Positions 8,757-18,352 of a stretch of 39,117 nt of DNA are shown piece by piece. The position numbers were made by a program, and so were the translations under genes. The notes beneath the pieces were generated by a model, which searched no databases, was not told where the DNA came from, and saw only the letters and a program-made list of their open reading frames with translations. Numbering within the stretch: position 1 is the first letter of the stretch; each line of letters opens with the position of its first letter. This stretch comes from an uncultured Winogradskyella sp. (GTDB lineage Bacteria > Bacteroidota > Bacteroidia > Flavobacteriales > Flavobacteriaceae), in assembly GCF_937958655.1 (NCBI RefSeq), contig NZ_CALGNH010000017.1:1-39117 (forward strand), read 5' to 3'.

Positions 8757-9248
8757 GTGGGTAAAGATACTATTGTTATTCGAGAAATTGAACGCAAAGA
8801 TGATACAAAGGTTGCTAAAGTAATACGTTCGGTTTTAATAGAGATGGGTGTTCCTAAAGTGGGAACAGCGTACGAAGATGCTGCTTTAGACTATATGGCA
8901 GAGACTTACAAGGCGCCTCAAAAAGCTTATTTTGTTTTAGAAAAAGGGAATACTATTATTGGTGGAGCAGGTATCTCTCCATTAGATAATTATGAAGGTA
9001 ATGTATGTGAGTTGCAAAAAATGTACTTTATGCCAGAGGCCAGAGGCAAAGGTTTAGGTGCTAAGATGATGGCAGTATGTTTAGATTTTGCAAAAAAATC
9101 TGAGTTTGATCAATGCTATTTAGAAACCTTACCATTTATGAAAGGCGCGAGAAAATTATACCGAAAAGTAGGTTTTATACCCTTAGAATCACCTATGGGA
9201 AACACAGGTCATTATTCTTGTACGGAATGGATGCTTAAAGATTTATAA
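8757..9248 (+). CDS. GNAT-family N-acetyltransferase
   Basis: 163 residues starting with GTG at 8757. The acetyl-CoA pyrophosphate loop is RGKGLG (residues 96-101) in motif A, following the strand VCELQKMYFMPEA. Motif B contains a C-terminal YRKVGFIPLE strand-helix typical of the fold. The acceptor is unknown. It could be a RimI-like protein acetyltransferase or a small-molecule enzyme; no feature decides this. It stops 2 bp before prmC, so the two are very probably one transcript with coupled translation. Confidence 0.85.
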   Translation: MGKDTIVIREIERKDDTKVAKVIRSVLIEMGVPKVGTAYEDAALDYMAETYKAPQKAYFVLEKGNTIIGGAGISPLDNYEGNVCELQKMYFMPEARGKGLGAKMMAVCLDFAKKSEFDQCYLETLPFMKGARKLYRKVGFIPLESPMGNTGHYSCTEWMLKDL

Positions 9249-9250
9249 AT

Positions 9251-10150
9251 TTGAAAGCCTTAGACTTAAAACATATTTTTCATAAGGAATTAGACCTCAT
9301 TTATGGTAAAAATGAAGTTGAGAGCTTCTTTTTCTTAGCTACAGAGCATTACTTTAGTTTGGCTCGTATTCAACTGGCATTAGATCAGCAGTTCTCATTT
9401 TCAAAGCCCGAAACAAATACTTTGTTTACTATTCTCGAAGATTTAAAACAGCAAAAACCAATTCAATACATATTAGGATACACTGAGTTTTATGGTTTAA
9501 AGTTTAAAGTAAACCCAAATGTTCTCATCCCAAGGCCAGAAACAGAAGAGTTGGTAGATTGGATTATTAATAGCTACAAAGAGTTTAGTCACAGTGCAAT
9601 TAAAAGCTCTCATTTAAAAATATTGGATATTGGTACAGGTTCTGGTTGTATAGCAATTAGCTTAGCGAAGCATTTGCTAAATGCCAAAGTTTATGCAATT
9701 GATGTTTCAAAGGCTGCATTAGAAGTAGCAAAAGAAAATGCTAAAATAAATCAGGTTGAAGTTGAGTTTTTAGAGTTAGATATTTTAAAATATGAAGATG
9801 CTTCCCTTTGGGAAGATGTCGTTGAGCTAAAGAAGGGCTTTTTTGATATAATTGTTTCTAATCCGCCATACGTTAGGCATCTCGAAAAGAAAGAAATGCA
9901 ACCCAACGTTTTAGATAACGAACCACATTTGGCATTATTTGTTGCGGATAATGATCCATTAGTTTTTTATAAAGCCATAACGGATTTTGCTGTTGATAAT
10001 CTAAAACAAAAAGGGCAACTTTATTTTGAAATTAACCAGTATCTTGGGGAAGATTCCATACAATTATTAAACAATGAATCTTTTGAAGCCATTACGCTTA
10101 AAAAAGACCTTAGCGGTAATGATAGAATGTTAAAAGGTATAAAGAAATAG
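9251..10150 (+). CDS. prmC: Peptide chain release factor N5-glutamine methyltransferase PrmC
   Basis: 299 residues. It methylates the Gln of the GGQ motif in release factors RF1 and RF2. The N-terminal helical domain is followed by the linker LIPRPETE (92-99), the SAM-binding DIGTGSGC (126-133) and the catalytic NPPY (204-207), all in the standard order. The start is TTG at 9251, 2 bp after the GNAT stop; the sequence MKALDLKHIFHKEL... fits the usual N-terminal helix. The stop is followed by a REP-like hairpin (10161-10199). Confidence 0.95.
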   Translation: MKALDLKHIFHKELDLIYGKNEVESFFFLATEHYFSLARIQLALDQQFSFSKPETNTLFTILEDLKQQKPIQYILGYTEFYGLKFKVNPNVLIPRPETEELVDWIINSYKEFSHSAIKSSHLKILDIGTGSGCIAISLAKHLLNAKVYAIDVSKAALEVAKENAKINQVEVEFLELDILKYEDASLWEDVVELKKGFFDIIVSNPPYVRHLEKKEMQPNVLDNEPHLALFVADNDPLVFYKAITDFAVDNLKQKGQLYFEINQYLGEDSIQLLNNESFEAITLKKDLSGNDRMLKGIKK

Positions 10151-10160
10151 ATTAATTATC

Positions 10161-10199
10161 ATCCCTACTAAGGTAGGAAGCTAAAACTAAAAGATTCCC
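10161..10199. repeat. Degenerate REP-like hairpin pair
   Basis: Between prmC and the LOG-family gene the sequence CCTAC taag GTAGG (10164-10177) forms a 5-bp stem. About 17 bases later comes GATTCCCATTTT, which looks like the left arm of a second hairpin whose right arm has been lost. The layout matches the better preserved pair at 37655-37723. It lacks a T-tract, so it is not a standard terminator. Confidence 0.4.
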
Positions 10200-10205
10200 A
10201 TTTTA

Positions 10206-10799
10206 ATGGCTAAGTATATGAAGTGTATATCAGTATTTTGCGGAAGTAATGATGGTAACGATGAGGTAATTGTTAATGAGGCTTACAAACTAGGTAAAAC
10301 CCTAGCAAATAAAGCGATTACATTAGTATATGGAGCTGCAAAGATTGGAATAATGGGTAAAGTAGCTCAAGGTGTTTTAAAACACCATGGCAATGTAATA
10401 GGTGTAATCCCACATTTTTTAGAGACCAAAGAAATTGTGCATAATGGTCTTACCGAACTTATAGTTACAGATAATATGCATAGTCGCAAAGTTATAATGT
10501 ACGATAAAAGTGATGGATTTATAATTATTCCTGGAGGTTTTGGCACCATGGACGAGTTTTTTGAAATTACCACTTGGGGACAATTAGGCTTACACACCAA
10601 GCCTATTGGTATTCTTAATATCAATGGTTATTATAATCCTTTAATTGCTCAGTGTAAAATGATGGTAACACGCGGGTTTTTAAAACAAGAACATTTAGAC
10701 GCTGTTGTTGTAGACACAACTATTGATGGTTTATTAGAAAAAATGCATAATTATGTGCCATTACCAGCACCAAAATGGTTAAATAAAGAACGGCTTTAA
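10206..10799 (+). CDS. LOG-family protein (TIGR00730 type)
   Basis: 197 residues with a Rossmann-like fold. The family motif PGGFGTMDE (109-117) and the upstream MHSRK (91-95) are both present, together with SVFCGSNDG near the N terminus. Proteins with this pair are cytokinin-riboside 5'-monophosphate phosphoribohydrolases or related nucleotide hydrolases; in bacteria the physiological substrate is often just a nucleoside monophosphate. The nucleotide loop reads VYGAAKIGIMG instead of the common VYGGGxxGLMG. Met5 could be the actual start. It stands alone between prmC and ligA. Confidence 0.88.
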   Translation: MAKYMKCISVFCGSNDGNDEVIVNEAYKLGKTLANKAITLVYGAAKIGIMGKVAQGVLKHHGNVIGVIPHFLETKEIVHNGLTELIVTDNMHSRKVIMYDKSDGFIIIPGGFGTMDEFFEITTWGQLGLHTKPIGILNINGYYNPLIAQCKMMVTRGFLKQEHLDAVVVDTTIDGLLEKMHNYVPLPAPKWLNKERL

Positions 10800-10846
10800 T
10801 TGCTGCCAAGGCATCAATCTACTGCATAAAACGACGCTTAAATTAA

Positions 10847-12874
<2,028 letters not shown>

Positions 12875-12896
12875 AAACTTACAAAAAAATACATTT

Positions 12897-12925
12897 AAAC
12901 GATTAATAAGATAATTTTATCGTTT
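12897..12925 (+). terminator. Possible weak hairpin after ligA
   Basis: AAACGAT (12897-12903) pairs with ATCGTTT (12919-12925) around a 15-base loop, followed by an A/T-rich stretch rather than a pure T-tract. It lies between ligA and the membrane-protein gene. It may reduce read-through, but the evidence is thin. Confidence 0.25.
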
Positions 12926-12972
12926 ATTTATGAAATCATTATATATTCGTCTCATTAATAAGGGATTAATTA

Positions 12973-13716
12973 ATGATGATTATAAAAAGAAGCTTAGAAG
13001 CATTAGCATTGCTTTTGGGAATTACGTATATTGTACTTCAATTTTTTGCTTTTTTCGATGAAGGTAGAGCTGTCAGTGCTCTACTGTTAATAGTGCTTAG
13101 CATTTTATATGGCACATATACAAAATATAAATCGAGATTATTTTTTGGGTTTTTATTGCTATTTTCATTAGCGTTGAGCCAAGACTATCTGTCTTATAAA
13201 ATACAACTCCTCTCTGGCGATGGCAGTGACTATTCATATTACAGCACTAATATACTGTTTATGACAGCGTATTTGCTATTAATCACTAAGGTCCTATATA
13301 GGCTTAATTTTAAGGTTGTTTTTTTTAAATTTACGATGCCTATTATTGTTCTTTTAGTATTAGATATCTTCTGTGTTACGTTAGTTACAAATACTTCTAA
13401 AAACGAGTTTACTAGTTTTGATTATATCTTGGAGTTTGCATATAATGCTGTTATAATGCTTCTACTCTCCGTAGTTCTTATTAATTATATGTTTAGAAAT
13501 AATAGTAAATCCATGTTACTTTTATTAGGTTCAATTTGTTTAGTTTTTTCGGAAATTATACAATGGGCTTATTTTTATACCTTAGAAGATGATGTTTTAG
13601 TTTTTATGTATTCATTATTATACGTTGTAGCTTTTGTGTTCTTTTATTTGCAATCTCAACATCGTTGCACAGGTCCTGAGCCAATGTATTTGGAGGAAGA
13701 TTTTAGGGAAGCTTAA
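12973..13716 (+). CDS. Integral membrane protein of unknown function
   Basis: 247 residues with about eight hydrophobic helices spread along the whole length and a short soluble C-terminal tail ending in Glu/Asp-rich sequence. The topology and size resemble YhhN/TMEM86-like or uncharacterised Flavobacteriia membrane proteins, but I recognise no diagnostic motif and assign no function. It follows ligA after a 98-bp gap that includes a weak hairpin, so it may have its own promoter; a TATATTCG box at 12942-12949 is one mismatch from the Bacteroidota -7 consensus. Confidence 0.6.
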   Translation: MMIIKRSLEALALLLGITYIVLQFFAFFDEGRAVSALLLIVLSILYGTYTKYKSRLFFGFLLLFSLALSQDYLSYKIQLLSGDGSDYSYYSTNILFMTAYLLLITKVLYRLNFKVVFFKFTMPIIVLLVLDIFCVTLVTNTSKNEFTSFDYILEFAYNAVIMLLLSVVLINYMFRNNSKSMLLLLGSICLVFSEIIQWAYFYTLEDDVLVFMYSLLYVVAFVFFYLQSQHRCTGPEPMYLEEDFREA

Positions 13717-13746
13717 GCTAATCTTATTCAAATTAAGGAAATGTTT

Positions 13747-13857
13747 TTATGCTTCGAGTGCAGAATTAAGCCTAAAGGCACCTGTTATTACTGTCATTTG
13801 ACACAAAGCCCGTTTATCTTCATTTACCTCAATTTCTACTTGGGTTATGCCTTGGTA
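13747..13857 (-). pseudogene. Possible remnant of a coding sequence
   Basis: In the 232-bp gap between two convergent genes, the minus strand holds a 36-codon open stretch without a start codon, ending in TAA at 13747-13749. Its translation contains GITQVEIEVNEDKRALCQM, which has the beta-strand look of the last strands of a hotdog thioesterase. The stretch upstream of it on the same strand has stops in all frames. This could be the decayed 3' end of a lost gene or chance. The rest of the gap shows nothing recognisable. Confidence 0.2.
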
Positions 13858-13948
13858 TTACATCTGTTATTAAAGGGAATGCAAAAATGGAACCTGCTCA
13901 AAGCGTTCTAGGTATTAATAAAACTACTGCAGTACTATTTTTAAGTGG

Positions 13949-14860
13949 TTATACTATTATCTGTGTGCCTTCGCTTTGTGTTTTTTTCCCGTCTTCAAAG
14001 TAAAAATCTACTTTACCTAAATAAAGGCCATAAGCTCCAACCTGATTGATAAGCACCTTTTGTCCTTCACTATTTTGTTCTACTGTTGGTTTTGGTAAAA
14101 ACGTATGTGTATGCCCTCCTATTATCAAATCTATATTTTTGGTAGCCTTAGCGAGGTTTAAATCACAAACACGTTTGGGTTGGTCTTTATAATAATAGCC
14201 AATATGAGAGAGGCAAATTACTAAATCGCATAGCTCATCCTCCTTTAGGATTTTAGACAGGTCTTGCGCTATTTCTATTGGGTGGTTGTAACTCGTTTCT
14301 TTGTACATAGTTTTGTCAACGAGTCCTTGTAACTTAATGCCAAGTCCAAAAACACCTATTTTAATACCGTCTTTTAAAAAGGTTTTATAGGGTTTTACGA
14401 GGCCATCTAAAACTGTATTAGTGAAATCGTAATTTGCAGAAACAAAATCGAATTTAGCATGTGGTAACTGTGCATGTAAGCCCTCTATACCATTATCAAA
14501 ATCGTGATTGCCAATGGTGGCTAAATCATATTTTAACATACTCATTAATTTAAATTCTAGTTCGCCACCGTAGTAATTAAAATAAGGAGTACCTTGAAAA
14601 ATATCGCCAGCATCTAGCAACAAGGTGTTAGGGTTTTCATTTCTAATAGCGTCTACTAAGGTTGCGCGTCTGGCAATACCTCCTTTATTTGGGTTTTTAC
14701 TATGTTGATGGCCAAATGGGTCTATATGGCTATGTACATCATTGGTATGTAATATGGTTATTTTTTTAGTGGTATTAGAAAAAGACTGTAAATTTAGTCC
14801 GCTTAAACCAAGCGCCACTGTAGCTGAAGTAGCTTGTTTTATAAATAGTATTCGTTTCAT
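13949..14860 (-). CDS. Metallophosphatase, 5'-nucleotidase N-terminal domain protein
   Basis: 303 residues matching only the catalytic half of UshA-like 5'-nucleotidases. Metal-binding motifs are TNDVHSH (Asp41, His43), LDAGD (Asp83), GNHD (117-120), LSHIG and GGHTHTF, all present. The N terminus MKRILFIKQATSATVALGL resembles a Tat signal with Lys-Arg in place of Arg-Arg, so export is likely but the route is uncertain. The substrate-binding C-terminal domain is encoded by the gene 5 bp upstream. The two products presumably cooperate to dephosphorylate nucleotides in the periplasm. Confidence 0.88.
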   Translation of the reverse strand: MKRILFIKQATSATVALGLSGLNLQSFSNTTKKITILHTNDVHSHIDPFGHQHSKNPNKGGIARRATLVDAIRNENPNTLLLDAGDIFQGTPYFNYYGGELEFKLMSMLKYDLATIGNHDFDNGIEGLHAQLPHAKFDFVSANYDFTNTVLDGLVKPYKTFLKDGIKIGVFGLGIKLQGLVDKTMYKETSYNHPIEIAQDLSKILKEDELCDLVICLSHIGYYYKDQPKRVCDLNLAKATKNIDLIIGGHTHTFLPKPTVEQNSEGQKVLINQVGAYGLYLGKVDFYFEDGKKTQSEGTQIIV

Positions 14861-14865
14861 AACGG

Positions 14866-15627
14866 TTATTTAGTTTTCATGATAAAACGATTATCTCGCT
14901 TAGGATTTATGGTGTCGTTTTTTTTAAAATAATCGATAAGTACATTACGTATTTTATAATCTAAAACATAGAGGCCATCGTTAGGATGAAAAAAAGTCAT
15001 TTGATTACCTCCATTATATAAGTAGTCATTGGTTGCTACATAATAAATTTTACTTTCATCTATGTTATTTCCGTTGACTGTGGCAGAATAGATCGTGGAA
15101 TCAGCATTAAGTATGAGTTGAAACTGATTAGAAATAGGATGCGCTTTACCATACTGAGAAAGGTATTCTGTCATTTTAATGATTTGTTCACCTTTTAAAG
15201 CTACTATAACTACAGAATTTTCAAAAGGCATAATTTCAAAAGCAGTTCTTATTCTAATAGCACCTTTAGAAATTGGTGCTCTAATACCACCATGGTTTAG
15301 GAGTGCAAAATCTAAATGTTGCCCTGTCCTTAAATAAAAAATAGGATCACTTTCTGTAAAAACGGCATCTGCCATTAAATTACCAATAGCGGTGTTGTAA
15401 TCACCATCCGTTTTAGAGTAAGTGTCTAAAGCAAAAGAAATAATACTGTCTAAATTTTTATTGACGTTTGCTCTATAGGGTTTAATAAAATTTTCAACAG
15501 TTGCATTTTTAGATAAAGTTTCGTTAATCTCTAATCGTTCCGCTTTTATTTTGGTGAGTTTGTGTGTTTTATTGCAAGAAACGATAAAGACTAAAAAAAG
15601 GAGCTTAAAAATATATTTAATATGCAT
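14866..15627 (-). CDS. 5'-nucleotidase C-terminal domain lipoprotein
   Basis: 253 residues. The N terminus ends in FIVSCNK with Cys18 as the likely lipidated residue. The rest is the 5_nucleotid_C domain that binds the nucleotide in UshA-type enzymes: NTAIGNLMADAV, NHGGIRAPISKG and MPFENSVVIVALKG are characteristic. It has no metal site of its own and is expected to act with the metallophosphatase encoded 5 bp downstream. Being lipid-anchored, it may tether the pair to a membrane. In transcription order the C-terminal domain comes first, the reverse of the fused enzyme. Confidence 0.88.
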   Translation of the reverse strand: MHIKYIFKLLFLVFIVSCNKTHKLTKIKAERLEINETLSKNATVENFIKPYRANVNKNLDSIISFALDTYSKTDGDYNTAIGNLMADAVFTESDPIFYLRTGQHLDFALLNHGGIRAPISKGAIRIRTAFEIMPFENSVVIVALKGEQIIKMTEYLSQYGKAHPISNQFQLILNADSTIYSATVNGNNIDESKIYYVATNDYLYNGGNQMTFFHPNDGLYVLDYKIRNVLIDYFKKNDTINPKRDNRFIMKTK

Positions 15628-15672
15628 TGAATAACTTATGGTTAGATCACAAAAAAATCAGTGTGCTTTTAC

Positions 15673-15680
15673 TAAATTTG
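15673..15680 (+). promoter_or_regulatory. Bacteroidota -7 promoter box before the DUF6913 gene
   Basis: TAAATTTG matches TAnnTTTG exactly and ends 18 bases before the ATG at 15699. No good TTTG -33 element is seen at the usual distance. It could drive the DUF6913-dapA pair. Confidence 0.5.
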
Positions 15681-15698
15681 CACACTAGCTAAAGATAA

Positions 15699-16217
15699 AT
15701 GATTTTAAAAGCTTTTAAAGAAAAATCCAATCGAAAGTTTGTTAACCAATTGTTGGATGCGCCTAAACAAGCCATCCCAAACAACAAGTTAAAGACAGTT
15801 GGTGTTTTGCTTAATGCCGATGAATTTGATGATTTTGACGTATTTAGAAACTATTTAAAGGAATTAAACTTAACCTCTCCAAAGCATAAAATAATTGCTT
15901 TTACTAAAGATGATAAGTTTGAATCTAGTCAATGGGAAACCTATTTTAGTCCAAAAGATTTTGGATGGAAAGGAAAGCTAAATAATATCGACTTAGAAAC
16001 TTTTGTAAAAGAAGACTACGATATTTTAATAAGTTATTACAAAAAAGACGTTTTAGAATTAAATTTAGTAACAGCAATTTCTAAAGCTAATTTTAAGGTT
16101 GGATTGAGTAGAGCAGATGAGCGTATGTACGATTTATTTATAGATGTAAATCCAACGGAAATAGAATTATTTAAAACAGAATTAAAAAAATATCTTAACA
16201 TTTTAAACAAATTATAA
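15699..16217 (+). CDS. DUF6913-like hypothetical protein
   Basis: 172 residues, soluble, no signal peptide. The sequence KTVGVLLNADEFDDFDVFRNY and a later YDILISYYKKDVLELNLV resemble the small Flavobacteriia-specific family now called DUF6913; I assign it from memory of its look and its place before dapA. No catalytic motif is visible. Its TAA shares its last base with the ATG of dapA (TAATG), which implies coupled translation. Confidence 0.65.
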   Translation: MILKAFKEKSNRKFVNQLLDAPKQAIPNNKLKTVGVLLNADEFDDFDVFRNYLKELNLTSPKHKIIAFTKDDKFESSQWETYFSPKDFGWKGKLNNIDLETFVKEDYDILISYYKKDVLELNLVTAISKANFKVGLSRADERMYDLFIDVNPTEIELFKTELKKYLNILNKL

Positions 16218-17110
16218 TGAACCAATTTATTGGCACTGGTGTTGCATTAATTACTCCTTTTAAAAAGGATTTAAGTATAGATTTTGAAGCCCTTGAGCGT
16301 TTAATTGAATATAATATTGAGAACGGAACAGAATATTTAGTCATTAGTGGAACCACTGGCGAAAGTGTTACCGTTACTGCCCAAGAAAAGACTGAGCTTG
16401 TACAATTTATCACTAAAGTTAATAATGGTAGATTACCTTTAGTGTTAGGGATAGGAGGTAATAATACGGCCAGTGTCGTTAACGAAATAATATCTACAGA
16501 TTTAGCAGATATAGATGCTATTTTATCAGTGTCACCATATTACAGCAAACCAACACAAGAAGGTATTTATCAGCATTTTAAGGCGGTGTCAGAAGCTTCT
16601 CCTAAGCCAATAATTTTGTATAATGTACCAGGTAGAACCTCTAAAAACATTGAGGTAGAGACAACCCTAAGATTGGCCAATGATTTTGATAATATCATTG
16701 CGGTTAAGGAAGCTGGTAATAATGTGCATCAATACCTAGAATTGTTAAGAACAAAGCCAAAAGATTTTTTAATATTATCTGGAGATGATGATTTAGCGCT
16801 TGGTGTTGCCTTGGCAGGCGGATCTGGTGTTATTTCTGTTATAGGACAGGGTCTACCTAAAGAATTTAGCGAAATGATTCGTTTAGGTATTGCAGGTAAA
16901 GCTAAAGAAGCTTATAAACTGCATTTTGATTTAATGCCAATTACAGGTCTTATATTTGCTGAGAATAACCCAGCAGGTATAAAGTCTGTTTTAGAAGTTT
17001 TAGAGATATCTAAGGCTAACGTTAGATTGCCATTAGTAGAAGCTACAGATCAACTCAAAACAAAAATAAAGGCTGCACTCACGGATTTAGGAAAAGTTAA
17101 ACTTAATTAA
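16217..17110 (+). CDS. dapA: 4-hydroxy-tetrahydrodipicolinate synthase DapA
   Basis: 297 residues, full length. It condenses pyruvate with aspartate semialdehyde in the diaminopimelate/lysine pathway. The (beta/alpha)8 barrel shows SGTTGES (44-50), YNVPGRT (135-141, with catalytic Tyr135) and the Schiff-base Lys164 in AVKEAGN. These match characterised DapA. Its ATG overlaps the stop of the DUF6913 gene by 1 bp. Confidence 0.97.
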   Translation: MNQFIGTGVALITPFKKDLSIDFEALERLIEYNIENGTEYLVISGTTGESVTVTAQEKTELVQFITKVNNGRLPLVLGIGGNNTASVVNEIISTDLADIDAILSVSPYYSKPTQEGIYQHFKAVSEASPKPIILYNVPGRTSKNIEVETTLRLANDFDNIIAVKEAGNNVHQYLELLRTKPKDFLILSGDDDLALGVALAGGSGVISVIGQGLPKEFSEMIRLGIAGKAKEAYKLHFDLMPITGLIFAENNPAGIKSVLEVLEISKANVRLPLVEATDQLKTKIKAALTDLGKVKLN

Positions 17111-17183
17111 AAGTATATTTAAGGTAAACAGTAAAGCGTATTTTCGAGCTTAATTTTAGTTTTCAAAATCCGTTTATTATGTG

Positions 17184-17191
17184 TACTTTTG
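17184..17191 (+). promoter_or_regulatory. Bacteroidota -7 promoter box before bamD
   Basis: TACTTTTG fits TAnnTTTG exactly and ends 17 bases before the bamD ATG at 17209. TTTTC at 17160-17164 lies at the right distance for a poor -33 element. The box overlaps an upstream in-frame ATG (17179), which argues that this ATG is not used. Confidence 0.5.
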
Positions 17192-17208
17192 CCCACTGTT
17201 TATATAAT

Positions 17209-18009
17209 ATGAAGAACGTAACGTACATTCTATTTACCATAATACTATTGGTGTCTTGCAGCGATTTTCAAAAAGCTTTAAAGTCAGAAGATACTGCAGA
17301 GAAGTTTAAATTTGCAACAGATCTATACGAAGCGGGTAAGTTTAGCAAAGCAAAGCGTTTATTTGACCAAATATTACCGAAGTATAGAGGGAAGCCACAA
17401 GCAGAGAAGTTGACGTTTATGCATGCCATGGCTCTTTATCAAATGAAGCTATATTACGAAGCAAGCTATCACTTTGATAAATTCACAAACATTTATCCGC
17501 AAAGTGAAAAGGCCGAGGAAGCAGCATTTTATGGCGCAAAAGGATTTTATCACATTTCTCCAGTATACTCTAAAGAACAAAAAGAGACGGTTGAGGCTAT
17601 AGAAAAATTACAACTTTTTGTCAATAATTATCCTAATTCTAAATTCTTATCAGAAGCTAATACACTGGTAAAAGAATTAGATTTTAAATTAGAAAAAAAG
17701 GCTTTTGAAATAGCAAGACAATATGATTTAATTAGGGACTACAAAGCCTCTATTAAATCGTTTAATAACTTTTTATTTCAGTTTCCTGGTACAACCTTAA
17801 GAAATGAGGCCATGTTCTATAGATTAGACGCATCCTATAATCTTGCTATGCGCAGTATAAACGAATTAAAGGAGCAGCGACTTACCGATGCTATTGCATA
17901 TTATAAGGCGCTTAAAAAATCCTATCCAGATTCTGAGTTTATCTCCGACGCTGATAGAATGAAAGAAGAATTACAAAAAGAATTAGATACATTTAGTACT
18001 AAAAGTTAA
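17209..18009 (+). CDS. bamD: Outer membrane assembly lipoprotein BamD
   Basis: 266 residues. MKNVTYILFTIILLVSCSD is a lipoprotein signal with Cys17 lipidated. The mature protein consists of TPR-type helix pairs, for example AEKFKFATDLYEAGKFSKAKR and the YPQSEKAEEAAFYGA block, as in BamD, which works with BamA to insert outer-membrane beta-barrels. An ATG at 17179 would add ten residues and spoil the signal peptide, and a promoter box lies across it, so 17209 is chosen. It heads a run with rpoZ, coaBC and a DUF4835 gene. Confidence 0.93.
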   Translation: MKNVTYILFTIILLVSCSDFQKALKSEDTAEKFKFATDLYEAGKFSKAKRLFDQILPKYRGKPQAEKLTFMHAMALYQMKLYYEASYHFDKFTNIYPQSEKAEEAAFYGAKGFYHISPVYSKEQKETVEAIEKLQLFVNNYPNSKFLSEANTLVKELDFKLEKKAFEIARQYDLIRDYKASIKSFNNFLFQFPGTTLRNEAMFYRLDASYNLAMRSINELKEQRLTDAIAYYKALKKSYPDSEFISDADRMKEELQKELDTFSTKS

Positions 18010-18020
18010 TCACTATAAAG

Positions 18021-18347
18021 ATGGATTTAAAAAAAACAGATGCACCTGTAAGCACAGTAACTTACAATAGAAATGAGTTGGATGCTCCTACAGATAATAT
18101 TTATGAAGCAATCTCGGTAATTGCTAAACGTGCAGAACAAATAAATACAGATATTAGACGCGAGTTAATTGACAAACTCGAAGAGTTTGCAACATACAAT
18201 GATAGTCTCGAAGAAGTTTTTGAAAACAAAGAACAGATAGAAGTATCTAAGTTTTACGAAAAGTTACCCAAGCCACATGCTTTAGCTGTTAAAGAGTGGT
18301 TAGATGATAAAATTTATCATAGAAATACTGAGGATACTCAGGACTAA
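18021..18347 (+). CDS. rpoZ: RNA polymerase omega subunit, Rpb6-like
   Basis: 108 residues. DNIYEAISVIAKRAEQIN is the conserved omega/Rpb6 helix that wraps the beta' C terminus. The protein is the longer Bacteroidota form, usually annotated as RNA polymerase Rpb6. Genes on both sides are within 11 bp, consistent with one operon from bamD through the DUF4835 gene. Confidence 0.88.
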   Translation: MDLKKTDAPVSTVTYNRNELDAPTDNIYEAISVIAKRAEQINTDIRRELIDKLEEFATYNDSLEEVFENKEQIEVSKFYEKLPKPHALAVKEWLDDKIYHRNTEDTQD

Positions 18348-18352
18348 TCTTA

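Noticed and set aside
17179..17208. Ten-residue extension of BamD from the ATG at 17179
   Set aside because: It would spoil the lipoprotein signal and overlaps a perfect -7 promoter box.
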